From the NCBI GenBank assembly GCA_028583405.1, contig CM053243.1, positions 35,925,420 to 35,989,419 on the forward strand: a stretch of DNA of 64,000 nt, given 5' to 3'. The translations under genes were made by a program, and so were the position numbers. This DNA comes from Pogonophryne albipinna. Taxonomy: Eukaryota; Chordata; Actinopteri; Perciformes; Artedidraconidae. The notes under the pieces are model-generated. The model worked only from the letters and a program-made list of their open reading frames with translations, was not told where the DNA came from and did no database searches. This document shows positions 23,469 to 33,718 of the stretch, piece by piece; position 1 is the stretch's first letter; every line of letters begins with the position of its first letter.

Positions 23469-26400
23469 CCATCCATCCATCTTCTTCCGCTTATCCGTGG
23501 TCGGGTCGCGGGGGTAGCAGTTCCAGCAGAGAGCCCCAAACTTCCTTTTCCCTGGTGACATCAACCAGCTCTGACTGGGGGATCCCAAGGCGCTCCCAGG
23601 CCAGCGAAGAGATATAATCCCTCCACCTGGTCCTAGGTCTACCCCTTGGTCTCTTCCCAGCTGGACGTGCCTGGAACACCTCCCTAGGGAGGCGCCCAGG
23701 TGGCATCCTAACTAGGTGCCCGAACCACCTCAACTGGCTCCTTTCGACGCGAAGGAGGAGCGGCTCAACTCCGAGTCCCTCCCTGATGACCGAACTTCTC
23801 ACCTTATCCCTAAGGGAGACACCAGCCACCCTGCGGAGAAAACCCATCTCGGCCGCTTGTATCCGCGATCTCGTTCTTTCGGTCATGACCCATCCTTCAT
23901 GACCATAGGTGAGGGTAGGAACGAAAATGGCCCGGTAGACAGAGAGCTTTGCCTTCCGGCTCAGCTCCCTTTTCGTCACAACGGTGCGGTAAAGCGACTG
24001 CAGTACCGCTCCCGCTGCTCCGATTCTCCGGCCCATCTCACGCTCCATTGTTCCCTCACTCGAGAACAAGACCCCGAGATACTTGAACTCCTTCACTTGG
24101 GGTAAGGACTCATTCCCTACTTGGAGTGGACAGTCCATCGGTTTCCTGCTGAGAACCATGGCCTCAGATTTGGAGGTGCTGATCCTCATCCCAGCCGCTT
24201 CACACTCGGTTGCGAACCGATCCAGTGAGTGCTGAAGGTCGCAGACCGATGAAGCCATCAGAACCACATCATCTGCAAAAAGCAGTGGTGCAATCCTTAG
24301 TCCACCGAACTGCAGACCCCCTCCCCCATGACTACGCCTCGAAATCCGATCCATGTATATTACAAACAGGATTGGTGACAAAGCGCAGCCCTGGCGGAGG
24401 CCAACCCTCACCGGAAATGGGTCCGACTTACTGCCGAGGACCCGGACACAGCTCTCGCTTTGGGAGTACAGAGATTGGATGGCCCTGAGTAGAGACCCCC
24501 TCACCCCATACTCCCGCAGCACCTCCCACAGTAACTCCCTGGGAACCCGGTCATACGCCTTCTCCAAGTCCACAAAACACATGTAGACCGGATAAGCGTA
24601 CTCCCAGGCCCCCTCCAGGATCCTTGCGAGAGTAAAAAGCTGATCCGTCGTCCCACGACCAGGACGGAATCCGCATTGTTCCTCCTCAATCTGAGGTTCG
24701 ACAATCGGCCTGACCCTCCATTCGAGTACCTTAGAGTAAACTTTCCCGGGGAGGCTGAGTAGTGTGATGCCTCTGTAATTGGCACACACCCTCTGATCCC
24801 CCTTTTTAAAAATGGGAACCACCACCCCGGTCTGCCACTCCTTCGGTACTGTTTCCGACTTCCACGCAATGTTGATGAGACGTGTCAACCATGACAGTCC
24901 CTCAACACCCAGAGCCTTCAGCATTTCTGGGCGGATCTCATCCACCCCCGGGGCTTTGCCACCGCGGAGTTGTTTAACAACCTCAGTGACCTCCCCCCGG
25001 GAGATTGGCGCCGATCCCCCGTCATACTCCAGCTCTGCCTCTAACATAGAGGGCGGAGTTGTCGGGTTCAGGAGTTCCTCAAAGTGTTCCTTCCAACGCC
25101 CCAACACTCCATCAGTTGAGGTCAACAACGTCCCATCCTTACTGTACACAGCTTGGATGGTTCCCTGCTTCCCCCTCCTGAGGTGTCGGAGAGTTTTCCA
25201 GAACAACTTTGGTGCCGCCCGAAAGTCCTTCTCCATGTCCTCTCCGAACTTTTCCCACACCCGCTGCTTTGCCTCGGCCACGGATGAGGCTGCTGCCCTT
25301 CGGGCCTGTCGGTACCTTGCAACTGCCTCGGGAGTCACCCGGGATAACAAATCCCTGAAGGCCTCCTTCTTCAGTCGGACGGCTTCCCTGACCACCGGTG
25401 TCCACCAGGAGGTTCGAGGGTTACCGCCCCTTGAGGCACCTAGGACCTTGAGACCACAGCTCCCCGCCGCGGCTTCGGCAATAGAAGCTTTGAACACCGA
25501 CCACTCTGGTTCAATGTCCCCAACCTCCACAGGAATGCCTGAAAAGCTCCGCCGGAGGTGTGAGTTGAAGGCCTCCTGAACTTGGGCCTCCTCCAGACGT
25601 TCCCAGTTCACCCGAACTACACGTTTGGGCTTACCAGGTCTATCCAGAGGCTTCCCCCGCCACTCGACCCAACTCACCACCAGATGGTGATCAGTTGACA
25701 ACTCCGCCCCTCTCTTTACCCGAGTGTCCAAAACATACGGCCTCAGGTCCGATGATGCGATAACGAAATCGATCATGGACCTTCTGCCTAGGGTGCTCTG
25801 GTACCACGTACACTTATGAGCATCCTTATGTTCGAACATGGTGTTTGTTATGGCCAATCCATGACTAGCACAGAAGTCCAGTAACAAACCACCACTCCGG
25901 TTCAGATCAGGGGGGCCGTTCCTCCCAATCACGCCCCTCCAAGTGTCTCCATCATTGCCCACATGTGCGTTGAAGTCTCCCAGCAAGATTAAAGAGTCCC
26001 CTTCAGGAGCCCCATACAGGACTCTTTCCAGGGTCTCCAAGAAGGCCGTATACTCTGAACTGCTGTTGGGTGCATAAGCACACACAACAGTCAGAGTTTT
26101 CCCCCCCATAACCCGCAGGCGTAGGGAGGCGACCCTCTCGTCCACTGGGGTAAACTCCAACAACGAAGCACCCAACCGGGGACTTGTGAGTATCCCCACA
26201 CCCGCCCGGCGCCTCACACCTTGAGCAACTCCGGAGAAGAATAGAGTCCAACCCCTATCCAGAAGTAAGGTTCCAGAGCCGACGCTGTGCGTAGAGGTGA
26301 GCCCAACCAGATCCAACTGGTAACGCTCCACCTCCCGCACAAGCTCCGGCTCCTTCCCCCCCAGAGAGGTGACGTTCCACGTCCCCAAAGCCAGCTTCTG

Positions 26401-26762
26401 TCGCCCGGGTCTGGTCCGTCGAGACCCTCCGCTTTCACTGCCACCCTTCTGGCAGCGCACCCGACCCCATCGCTGTTTCCCGTAGGTGGTGGGCCCGCGG
26501 GACGGAGAAGCGGAGGTGTTGCCCACGTTGCCTTTTCGGGCTGGGCCCGGCCGGGCTCCGTGGCAAGCCCGGCCACCAGACGCTCGCCGTCGAGTCCTCC
26601 TTCTGGGCCTGGCTCCAGAAAGGGACCCCGGGCTTCCTCCGGGCCGGGTATCCTCACTTCTTGTTTTTGTTTTTTTCATGAGGTCTTTTGAACCAATCTT
26701 AGTCTGGCCCCTTGCCTGAGACCAATTTGCCATGGGAGACCCTACCAGGAACACAAGGTTCC
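23469..26762 (-). mobile_element. Full-length RTE/Rex3-type LINE retrotransposon
   Basis: A 3294-bp non-LTR retrotransposon lies on the minus strand. Its 5' end is at 26762, about 29 bases before the first ATG. One long open frame fills nearly the whole element. The 3' untranslated region is only about 22 bases and ends in GATGGATGG, matching the GATG-type tails known for Rex3/RTE elements of fish. The frame is open end to end and the flanking 758-bp repeats look identical, so the insertion is young and the copy may be competent to move. The clade assignment rests on architecture (single ORF, endonuclease then RT, tiny 3' UTR, tail). Confidence 0.92.
23491..26733 (-). CDS. LINE endonuclease / reverse transcriptase polyprotein
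   Basis: A 1080-residue protein that would nick target DNA and copy its own RNA into the site (target-primed reverse transcription). The first ATG (26733) gives MANWSQ. The frame is open 21 bases further upstream, but only with non-ATG starts. Residues 1-112 are basic and low-complexity. An APE-type endonuclease follows: TWN (118-120), GDFNAHVG (252-259), STDHHLV (346-352). The reverse transcriptase has GKAPGVDE (592-599), [11 protein letters not shown] (720-730, motif A Asp), LRQGCALSP (779-787) and the catalytic FADD (819-822). The C-terminal part is rich in Arg and Trp ('RWRDYIS'). The usual endonuclease glutamate motif after TWN reads GLTSTHS (144-150), with no Glu. There is no frameshift or internal stop. 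It is a transposon gene, not a host gene. Confidence 0.95.
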   Translation of the reverse strand: MANWSQARGQTKIGSKDLMKKTKTRSEDTRPGGSPGSLSGARPRRRTRRRASGGRACHGARPGPARKGNVGNTSASPSRGPTTYGKQRWGRVRCQKGGSESGGSRRTRPGRQKLALGTWNVTSLGGKEPELVREVERYQLDLVGLTSTHSVGSGTLLLDRGWTLFFSGVAQGVRRRAGVGILTSPRLGASLLEFTPVDERVASLRLRVMGGKTLTVVCAYAPNSSSEYTAFLETLERVLYGAPEGDSLILLGDFNAHVGNDGDTWRGVIGRNGPPDLNRSGGLLLDFCASHGLAITNTMFEHKDAHKCTWYQSTLGRRSMIDFVIASSDLRPYVLDTRVKRGAELSTDHHLVVSWVEWRGKPLDRPGKPKRVVRVNWERLEEAQVQEAFNSHLRRSFSGIPVEVGDIEPEWSVFKASIAEAAAGSCGLKVLGASRGGNPRTSWWTPVVREAVRLKKEAFRDLLSRVTPEAVARYRQARRAAASSVAEAKQRVWEKFGEDMEKDFRAAPKLFWKTLRHLRRGKQGTIQAVYSKDGTLLTSTDGVLGRWKEHFEELLNPTTPPSMLEAELEYDGGSAPISRGEVTEVVKQLRGGKAPGVDEIRPEMLKALGVEGLSWLTRLINIAWKSETVPKEWQTGVVVPIFKKGDQRVCANYRGITLLSLPGKVYSKVLEWRVRPIVEPQIEEEQCGFRPGRGTTDQLFTLARILEGAWEYAYPVYMCFVDLEKAYDRVPRELLWEVLREYGVRGSLLRAIQSLYSQSESCVRVLGSKSDPFPVRVGLRQGCALSPILFVIYMDRISRRSHGGGGLQFGGLRIAPLLFADDVVLMASSVCDLQHSLDRFATECEAAGMRISTSKSEAMVLSRKPMDCPLQVGNESLPQVKEFKYLGVLFSSEGTMEREMGRRIGAAGAVLQSLYRTVVTKRELSRKAKLSVYRAIFVPTLTYGHEGWVMTERTRSRIQAAEMGFLRRVAGVSLRDKVRSSVIREGLGVEPLLLRVERSQLRWFGHLVRMPPGRLPREVFQARPAGKRPRGRPRTRWRDYISSLAWERLGIPQSELVDVTREKEVWGSLLELLPPRPDHG

Positions 26763-27520
26763 ACAGTGTGCAAAGTGTGCACTGTGCCTGAGATGCAATA
26801 AAACATTATTATCCCCGTGTGTGTCTTATGTGCATATGTGCTTGTGCTACATTATTGTAGCTCTTGCGCCCTTGCACAATCTAATTACTTTAGATTAAAC
26901 TGCAGGCTCTTCCTTGTCAGAACTTCTTTTTATTATCACTGTAGCACCTCCTCTGTACTGCAGCACAGTTTGTTGTCAGAGGAGGATCCTGCTGGGCATT
27001 ACTGTGAACCAATTGGCTCAACATCTGTGGTCCAGCAGACAACAAAAAACAAAGCACCATTTTACAAGCTAATGCATCTGTAGCTTGGGATTCAGCTTGC
27101 AATGGTGGACGGTTGGAAGTTTGACATCATTTTATCATTCATTCAGATCAAAGTCTGCTTATCAACCTCAAATCACTCTGAATCCCCATATCAAATGCAT
27201 TCAAGTTTAGCTTTGAATAATGGCTAAGTACAAGAAGTTATAAAAGACTTAATTACACTCAAATAATTACACTAAAAGAAGGGAACTTTCGTCAGATTTG
27301 CAGTTTAGCTTAACTGAAGGATTTCCACATTGATGTTGGATAGTGGACTTGAATTAACTGGATTCAGGGCTGACCCATATATAAATACGTAACCCCATAC
27401 TTCTTCTTTTACATGTTGTTTTAGTCCATCCATCTTCTACCGCTTATCCGAGGGCCCCACACTTTCCTTTCCCTGGCCACATTTAGCAGCTCTGACTGGG
27501 GGGATTCCAAGGCTCATAAT
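26763..27520. repeat. 758-bp direct repeat, right copy
   Basis: Second copy of 22711-23468, identical as far as I can read. It starts exactly at the 5' end of the LINE and ends at 'ggctcataat', after which unique sequence ('gatgaatc') follows. Position and orientation fit a very long target-site duplication. Confidence 0.93.
27426..27512 (-). mobile_element. Old RTE 3' fragment, duplicated copy
   Basis: Copy of the fragment at 23374-23460, carried within the right 758-bp repeat. Confidence 0.8.
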
Positions 27521-29137
27521 GATGAATCAAAACATCAGAACATGTTCGATCACGGCATCACACACATGTTTGCATATGTATGAACGTTAAACATCAGCAT
27601 CCCTCCATTTTCTCTATGTGTTCACAAACCTAGATGAATTGGATGACACAGAATAACAGGCATGAAAGTATTATTCATTTTTAGGCTACATGAATGCCTA
27701 AGCAGCTTTTCAGTTCACTGCAACAATAACAAGGTCTGTGATCTGTTTTCCCACCTCTGTTCATGCAGGGTGGCTTAGAGGGATAAATCCCAATTTCACC
27801 CTTTCATGATGAGGTACGCTGTGGCACGCAAACACAGCCTCACACTCTGCTCCAGATCGCTGCGGGTTAACAATACCACACACAAACTGCAATCAGCCAT
27901 TATGCTCCTCCCTACTGTTAAAACCCATGAAAACACAATAACTTTCAATTCTGAAGGCTTCCCGCTATGAAAACAATACAAATAGTAATAAGATAGCACA
28001 ACATTCTCTATGTTTTATTGCTGGATATCCATAAGATTTGACGTCTTATGCAGAGAATGGTTTTCTGTGAAAGAGTACACAACTAATCTATATTATGCAC
28101 AAAATTAAACTTACTTTTATATATATTTATCTCTTTTTCAAGGAATAAATTGGCACACAAAACAATCTGAAACCTATTTGAGTTAAATGGGCCTTTGGGC
28201 TAGAGTCTCCATCTGAATTGTGAAGCACCTCCTGGGGATTTACTGTATGTGTGGATGATTAATGAGTGGATTTGAGTCCACTTCTGTGTAAATTGTTATA
28301 CCATAAATTACAGGATTAGATAGTGGGGTAAACAAATCTAAAAGCCTATTAATAAAATACACAGAAGACAAAGCACAGCTATACCACAATCACAAATACA
28401 AAATGAAAGCCTGAGTTACCATAGAGACGGGGCACTCTCTGGACATATTGAGGATTTATTTTTCTGAAAGCCTCCCTGGCAGTGTTATTCCCTCTCCACC
28501 CTGGGAGCACAGACACACACTGTCACACTGCAGGAGCCGGAGACACCTCAGCACACAGCCTAACAACCGTGAGGAGAAATCACATTCGCTGCTACTTTCC
28601 ATGATGCTAATGATCGACTTTAAGCAGAGCGCCCAGCATCTATGGCAGCGATGTCATTACAGGGTTACAGAGGCTGGTCGGCATGGAAGTGTCCACAGCC
28701 CTGACAGGGAGTTTCCTCCACAGGTCTCTGAGGGTTACGGTGGCAGAGTGGGAGCTAGCATAGTGGCACCCATGTGTCACAGTTCTGTAATTGGTAGGTA
28801 CACTGGGTAAACACTAGAGCTCCGACTGTAAACAGCAGCTCCAGAGCAGCTACAGTCAACAGACTCTACGGGGGCCTGACAGCAGGGCCACTTGGATATT
28901 TTAAAAGAAAACCCTGCTTTTTCCCCCCCATCCAAGTCTCAGCTTGCAGTTTTGGCCATCATTCATATGAGCTAAATGTACTTGCTTCATTCCCAACATG
29001 TCCAGATATTCAACATAGCTTTATAAAACATTCCATACCGTGGAAATCATTATCACAAGTAGTGAGTCAGGCCAGGTTCACGCCAAGCCTCTTTATGATA
29101 TTTAGATGGACTTATTCTTATATAGTGACCCAAAATC
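27521..29137. other. Unique non-coding DNA
   Basis: No gene or named repeat was recognised. The block 28410-28700 is GC-richer and repeat-free and could be regulatory. Confidence 0.4.
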
Positions 29138-29440
29138 CGGCAGTGGCTCAGTCGGTAGGGGCTTGGACAGGGAGCCGTAGGGTCGCTGATTCAAGTCCCG
29201 ACCAGACCTAAATATGGAGTGTGGACTGTTATTTGGAGAGGTCCTAGTTCACCTCCTGGGCCCTGCTGTGGTGCCCTTGAGCAAGGCACCGGACAACCCC
29301 AACTCCCCCACTCCCATTGCTCCCCGGGCGCTGTACAATAGCTGCCCACTGCTCCTGGTACTGGGATGGGTTAAATGCAGAGGTCAAATGTCACTGTGTG
29401 TGCTGTGTGCATGTATGTGTGACCATTAAAGAGGGTTTCT
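29138..29440 (+). mobile_element. tRNA-derived SINE, full structure
   Basis: Box A TGGCTCAGTCGG (29144-29155) matches TRGCNNAGYNGG perfectly. Box B GATTCAAGTCC (29188-29198) matches at 9 of 11. A body follows with 'cttgagcaaggcac' and 'ccccgggcgctgtac', motifs widespread in teleost SINEs. A tail region follows with 'gggttaaatgcagaggtc' and 'gaccattaaagaggg'. It is a non-autonomous retroposon copied by a partner LINE. The short open frames over it are incidental. Confidence 0.8.
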
Positions 29441-31375
29441 TTCATCCAGTTCTATCCATCTTCTATCTATCTGAAATGACTGAATATCAAAAAAACTTAT
29501 TTTGCAAGAAATTGTAGTGGAGTTAAACAAGTTACACTCAACTGTAAAAGAGAATTGTGATTGTTTCATGAAATCCCTGAACACTTGTCCCACAAATGCA
29601 TGGGGTACAAAGTTCATCCACACCCAGAGACAAAAATGCTCATTAGTTTAACATGATCTTTGGTTGTAATTGCAGCAGTAAAATGTGAACATCTGGATTG
29701 CATTTCTGTCAGCATTCACAAGCCTGCACAGAAGTCTAGACATGAAGAAGAACCCTTTAAATTAAATCTGAATATGGTCTGTAAGTAACATCATTGCTTC
29801 CTGTCATGCCTGGTTTTATTAGCAATCTCCATAAAGTCATGGATGGTTTTCAGTATTAAAGTAGTTACAGTAGCGTTTTAGTAGCCTCCTACCTTTGAAT
29901 ATGTGAACATGTGACATATGAGTGATACATAGCCTCGAGGAAACTGCTGCCTGAGAAGTATTTCAAGGTGTGTTGAGATGTGAAACTTAATGTAAATATA
30001 GCTCGTTCAATTAGTTTGGAAAACTTGCAGAATGTGTAAAGTATTGCACCAGTTGGCCATTGCTGGAGAAAAATGGCAAAGATTGTTTTAATTTGTGAAA
30101 AAAGGAAAGATGATGCATGTAAAGTGTAACAGTAACTGTATCCAAAGAACCAAGCAAGAGGGGAAGCATGAGAGACATGAGGAGGAAGAAAGATAAAAGC
30201 AAAGTGATGGATGATGGGTGGATGGTGGGAGCAGCAGTGTCAAGAATCCTCATTCCAGGAAGTGAAATCAGTTTCCTCCTGGTTTCCCTGAGGCTGTTCC
30301 ACATGAGAGCTGCAGCTCCCCGCCGCCTGCATCCACAGAGCGGAGGACGGCCGAGCCGAAGAAGCCCGTGACATTTGATGGGGCGAGCATGAGAGAGAAA
30401 GGGTACATAGAGACAGCAAAGAATAGACATGCCGTCCATTATTTCATGTGCACAGTACAAAGAACAATTTCCTCTCAGCAACGAATAAGTTGAGGTTACA
30501 GGAGGAAGCACAAGGATGGCTGAATGTCAGGAAGAGCGCGGGTAAAGAAATGGAAAGTGGAATCGAGGTGAGATAAAAGAACGCCAATCCCTTCAGTGAA
30601 AAGATCAAATATGACTTATAGAGGACATGAGAGAGATGATGAAATTGGGCATTGAAGGAAAATCTAAAGTCGCACTGAGACAAAGGGAAGGCAGACGGAA
30701 TTAATGTGAGTGCCGGTACCCATTTGTAAAGTATTTAACTCACCTGAGAATTTCCGTGCGACCCCCACTTTCACTTTATCGACTCTCCCCTCTCCCCCGT
30801 CTATCCTCAGATACACTCATCATGTTGCACACTTTCACCTTTGAAGTTTCCTTGCATGCTGAATCTCTAAGCATTGCCAGAGGTCCCAGCAAGGCAACCA
30901 GGACGTGGAGAATGGGACAGGAAAGGAGTCTGGGAGGGGGGACTTATTTATATTCAAGATCACACAGACACTGCACCTCAAGCAAAGCTCAAATTGAGGA
31001 GAAATCCCCACAAAAACCAATCAAGAGGACTGGCAGGGGGGGGGCTGATATGGGACATGTTCTAAGCATGCCTGTTTGTGCCAGCATATGCTGAAATGTA
31101 AAAATCAAACACAAACACACACCCTCCAGCCTGAGAGGGTGGGATGAGTCGGTTTGGGACACGGGGGAGAGATTAAACCTCTTCCAGGCACAGGTATATA
31201 GCTCTCTCTAATAAAATTTGCTTTGGTGTTGGAACAGGGACAGAGGTCCCCCTGACCGCTGTGAAGCCAGACATTTTCAATAGGCCCAGCTACATTAGTG
31301 TGAATTCCAGAGGTCCAGTGGCCAATCAGCAGAGAAGCCGTTTCATTGTTTTCTGTGGCTGCAGTGGATAAATGC
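29441..31375. other. Unique non-coding DNA
   Basis: No gene was recognised. GC-richer, repeat-free DNA lies around 30240-30380 and 30850-31070, with no protein domain in any frame. Confidence 0.4.
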
Positions 31376-31383
31376 ATAGCCAC
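31376..31383. repeat. Left 8-bp target-site duplication
   Basis: ATAGCCAC, repeated at 32577-32584. Confidence 0.9.
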
Positions 31384-32576
31384 TAGAGATGGGCGAGTCA
31401 TGATTCATCCGGATCATTAACCCGGATCCTAGTAATGAGCCGGTCGTGACGAGTCTCCCTCTCGATTAACCCGAGTCCTTTGAGTCCTACACCTGATGTG
31501 ACGTAAAAATTAAAACTATAAATTGCGTCACTCTTTACTCTCTTTATAACGTGTAAAATCACATTACAACGTTGTTGTATCCAGAGATCCAGCAGACTCG
31601 TCGCCATGCACGAATCAACAGCAGATTCAGCCCCTCCTCCGGCTCCCGCGAGAGTCCCGTGAGCCGTGAGTCCGCAAATCTCTGAGTCTGCTGCGACTCG
31701 TCGAGGGAGCCGTGGGACTCGCGGGTGCCGTTGGACTCGCGGGAGCCGTGAGTGAGCCGTGAGCCGTGAGTGAGCCGTGAGTCCGCAAATCTCTGAGTCT
31801 GCCTGCGACTCGTCGAGGGAGCCGTGGGACTCGCGGGAGCCGTGGGACTCGCGGGAGCCGTGGGACTCGGAGGAGGGGCTGAGTCTGCTGTAGATTCGTG
31901 CATGGGGACGAGTCTGCTGGATCTCTGGATCTGCTGCCTGCTATATGTTACGGCTCTGAGTCCTCGTAGGCTACTGGTCTCTCTCGATCATTGACCTGGA
32001 TTCACGGATCCCGCGATTTTTCCGGCTCTAAATTAAGTTTCAGTGTAGACTTCTAACACAATGTTCATGTTGTGCAACAGTCTCCTGTAATAATATCTGC
32101 ATTTCCAATAAGGATCTTACTTGGAAACTCGTTTATTTTGAACATGGCACACAAAAAGAAACAAATGATAGAAAATTGCAAAACAGTTAGAATATATAAA
32201 ATGTAATTATACAATTATTATTATTATTATTATTATTATTAAATGAAAACACAATTGTGCAAAATTAGCTTAAGTACAGGAACATATTAAAATAACTATA
32301 TACATATAATGCAAAACACTTATTTTTTAAAATGCACACACACACACATGTTTTATTAAAGCAAAAGACACTGTGTAGCGGAGGTTAATGTAACGTTAGT
32401 TTAATATGCTGGTTAAATGCAACAACTTTTCGGTTTCACCGGTAGGATTTCTACGGTCTTGGTCATGCTGACTCATATGACTCAAATGACTCAAATGACT
32501 CGTATGATCCGGATCTCTTCAATGATTGACTCAGAAGACTCCGAGTCCATAAAATGATCCGGATTTGCCATCTCTA
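31384..32576. mobile_element. Non-autonomous hAT element with internal hairpin
   Basis: The left terminus TAGAGATGGGC and the right terminus GCCATCTCTA are inverted repeats. A sub-terminal 'tccggatcat' block is shared near both ends. The 8-bp flanks ATAGCCAC (31376-31383, 32577-32584) are identical, which supports hAT-type insertion. The 1193-bp element contains many GAGTC/GACTC-rich motifs, a large inverted repeat (31579-31930), an (ATT)n tract (32213-32240) and a short (AC)n. No transposase fragment was recognised. Confidence 0.88.
31579..31930. repeat. 62-bp inverted arms with GC-rich tandem core
   Basis: The arms at 31579-31640 and 31869-31930 are near-perfect reverse complements ('gattcgtgcatgg...gacgag...ctggatctctggat'). 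The core repeats a GAGCCGTGGGACTCGCGG-like 18-base unit and a direct repeat around 'ccgcaaatctctgagtctgc'. A single strand could fold into a hairpin of about 350 bases. Confidence 0.85.
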
Positions 32577-32584
32577 ATAGCCAC
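32577..32584. repeat. Right 8-bp target-site duplication
   Basis: ATAGCCAC, identical to 31376-31383. Confidence 0.9.
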
Positions 32585-33665
32585 ATTCCAGAAAACAATA
32601 TCCCTGACCTTTATCAGTGAGTCAGTTATTATCAATGTTCAAACATTGATCTCTTTTTTTTTGGCCAAGTCTACCTTCTTTCTTAGATTCAATGTATGCA
32701 CTGGAACAAATCTATGAGTTTATACATTTGCAAGTAAAATAATCTATGAGCTGTCAGAGGAAAATCTTGTTTTGCCTTGTTTGCATGAAATGCCATGAAT
32801 TCTAGAGACTACAGCTGATACATTTTGTCAAATAGGATTCAAACAAAAAGTTATCAAATTAATTCATTTAGAAAAATGTAATTTCCTTAAGTAAAAATTC
32901 AAACATTATTTGGTTTTGACTTGATAGGTGAAGATTTGAGGCGAACCTATTTTTCCCCCCAATGTTCTCTGATAAAACAAGCAATTTCAATAATGTGCAT
33001 CACGTTCAGATCTGTGAAATATTAATGCTGTTTTTTCTGATTTCTTTTATGTGTATGTACCAAAGTGCTTCCCTTCCATCACTTCATCTCAGTTTTCTCT
33101 TCTCTCTTCCTCTTCAGTGTTTGAGTTAACTTGAAACAAGCTATATAAATAAAATGTCCTTGCCTCTCTCCCTCTCTCTTTATTGGAAGTGACAGTACAG
33201 TGGAGGCATCAGCGTCACATAAAAAGGCAGCAAGGTGTGGAGATCAAGGTGATCTCTACCTTGCTTTTTTCCCCTTTTCTGAATTATGCATTTATTCCAT
33301 TCCCACTTCTTCCTTCTTTCATTTCCTTCCCATTTCCCCCTCTTTAGCCATGGGGGAGGATTACGGTCGTTACAACGCCCAGATGATGTCCGGACGTGGC
33401 CATTAAGGTCGGACACAAAGAAATTAGTTTTCTCTTTAGCTCTGACTCAGTCTCTCTGTGCTGTTTGAAAAGAAAGAAGAAGACAAAGCCTTCAAAGACT
33501 GTCCATCGCTTTAGCTTCTCACTTGCTCTTTCACATGACAGTGACTCGCCCACCCCTGGGATTTGCGCTGTTCCCACGGGTGATAGTGCTTCCCTGGGAC
33601 ACATAATTAAATCTGTGTGGGGCAAAAGGAGCACATCCAGCCGAGCAACGCCACTCAGTACAGGC

Positions 33666-33718
<53 letters not shown>

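Noticed and set aside
24812..25579. 255-codon open frame on the plus strand
   Set aside because: It is antisense to the LINE reverse transcriptase and exists because of that gene's codon composition. Other plus-strand frames at 23716-26719 are rejected for the same reason.
22711..27520. LTR retrotransposon or provirus reading of the direct repeats around an RT gene
   Set aside because: The repeats lack TG...CA ends, a primer-binding site and a polypurine tract. The internal protein is a LINE-type endonuclease/RT without protease, RNase H/integrase or gag, and its 3' tail is LINE-like.
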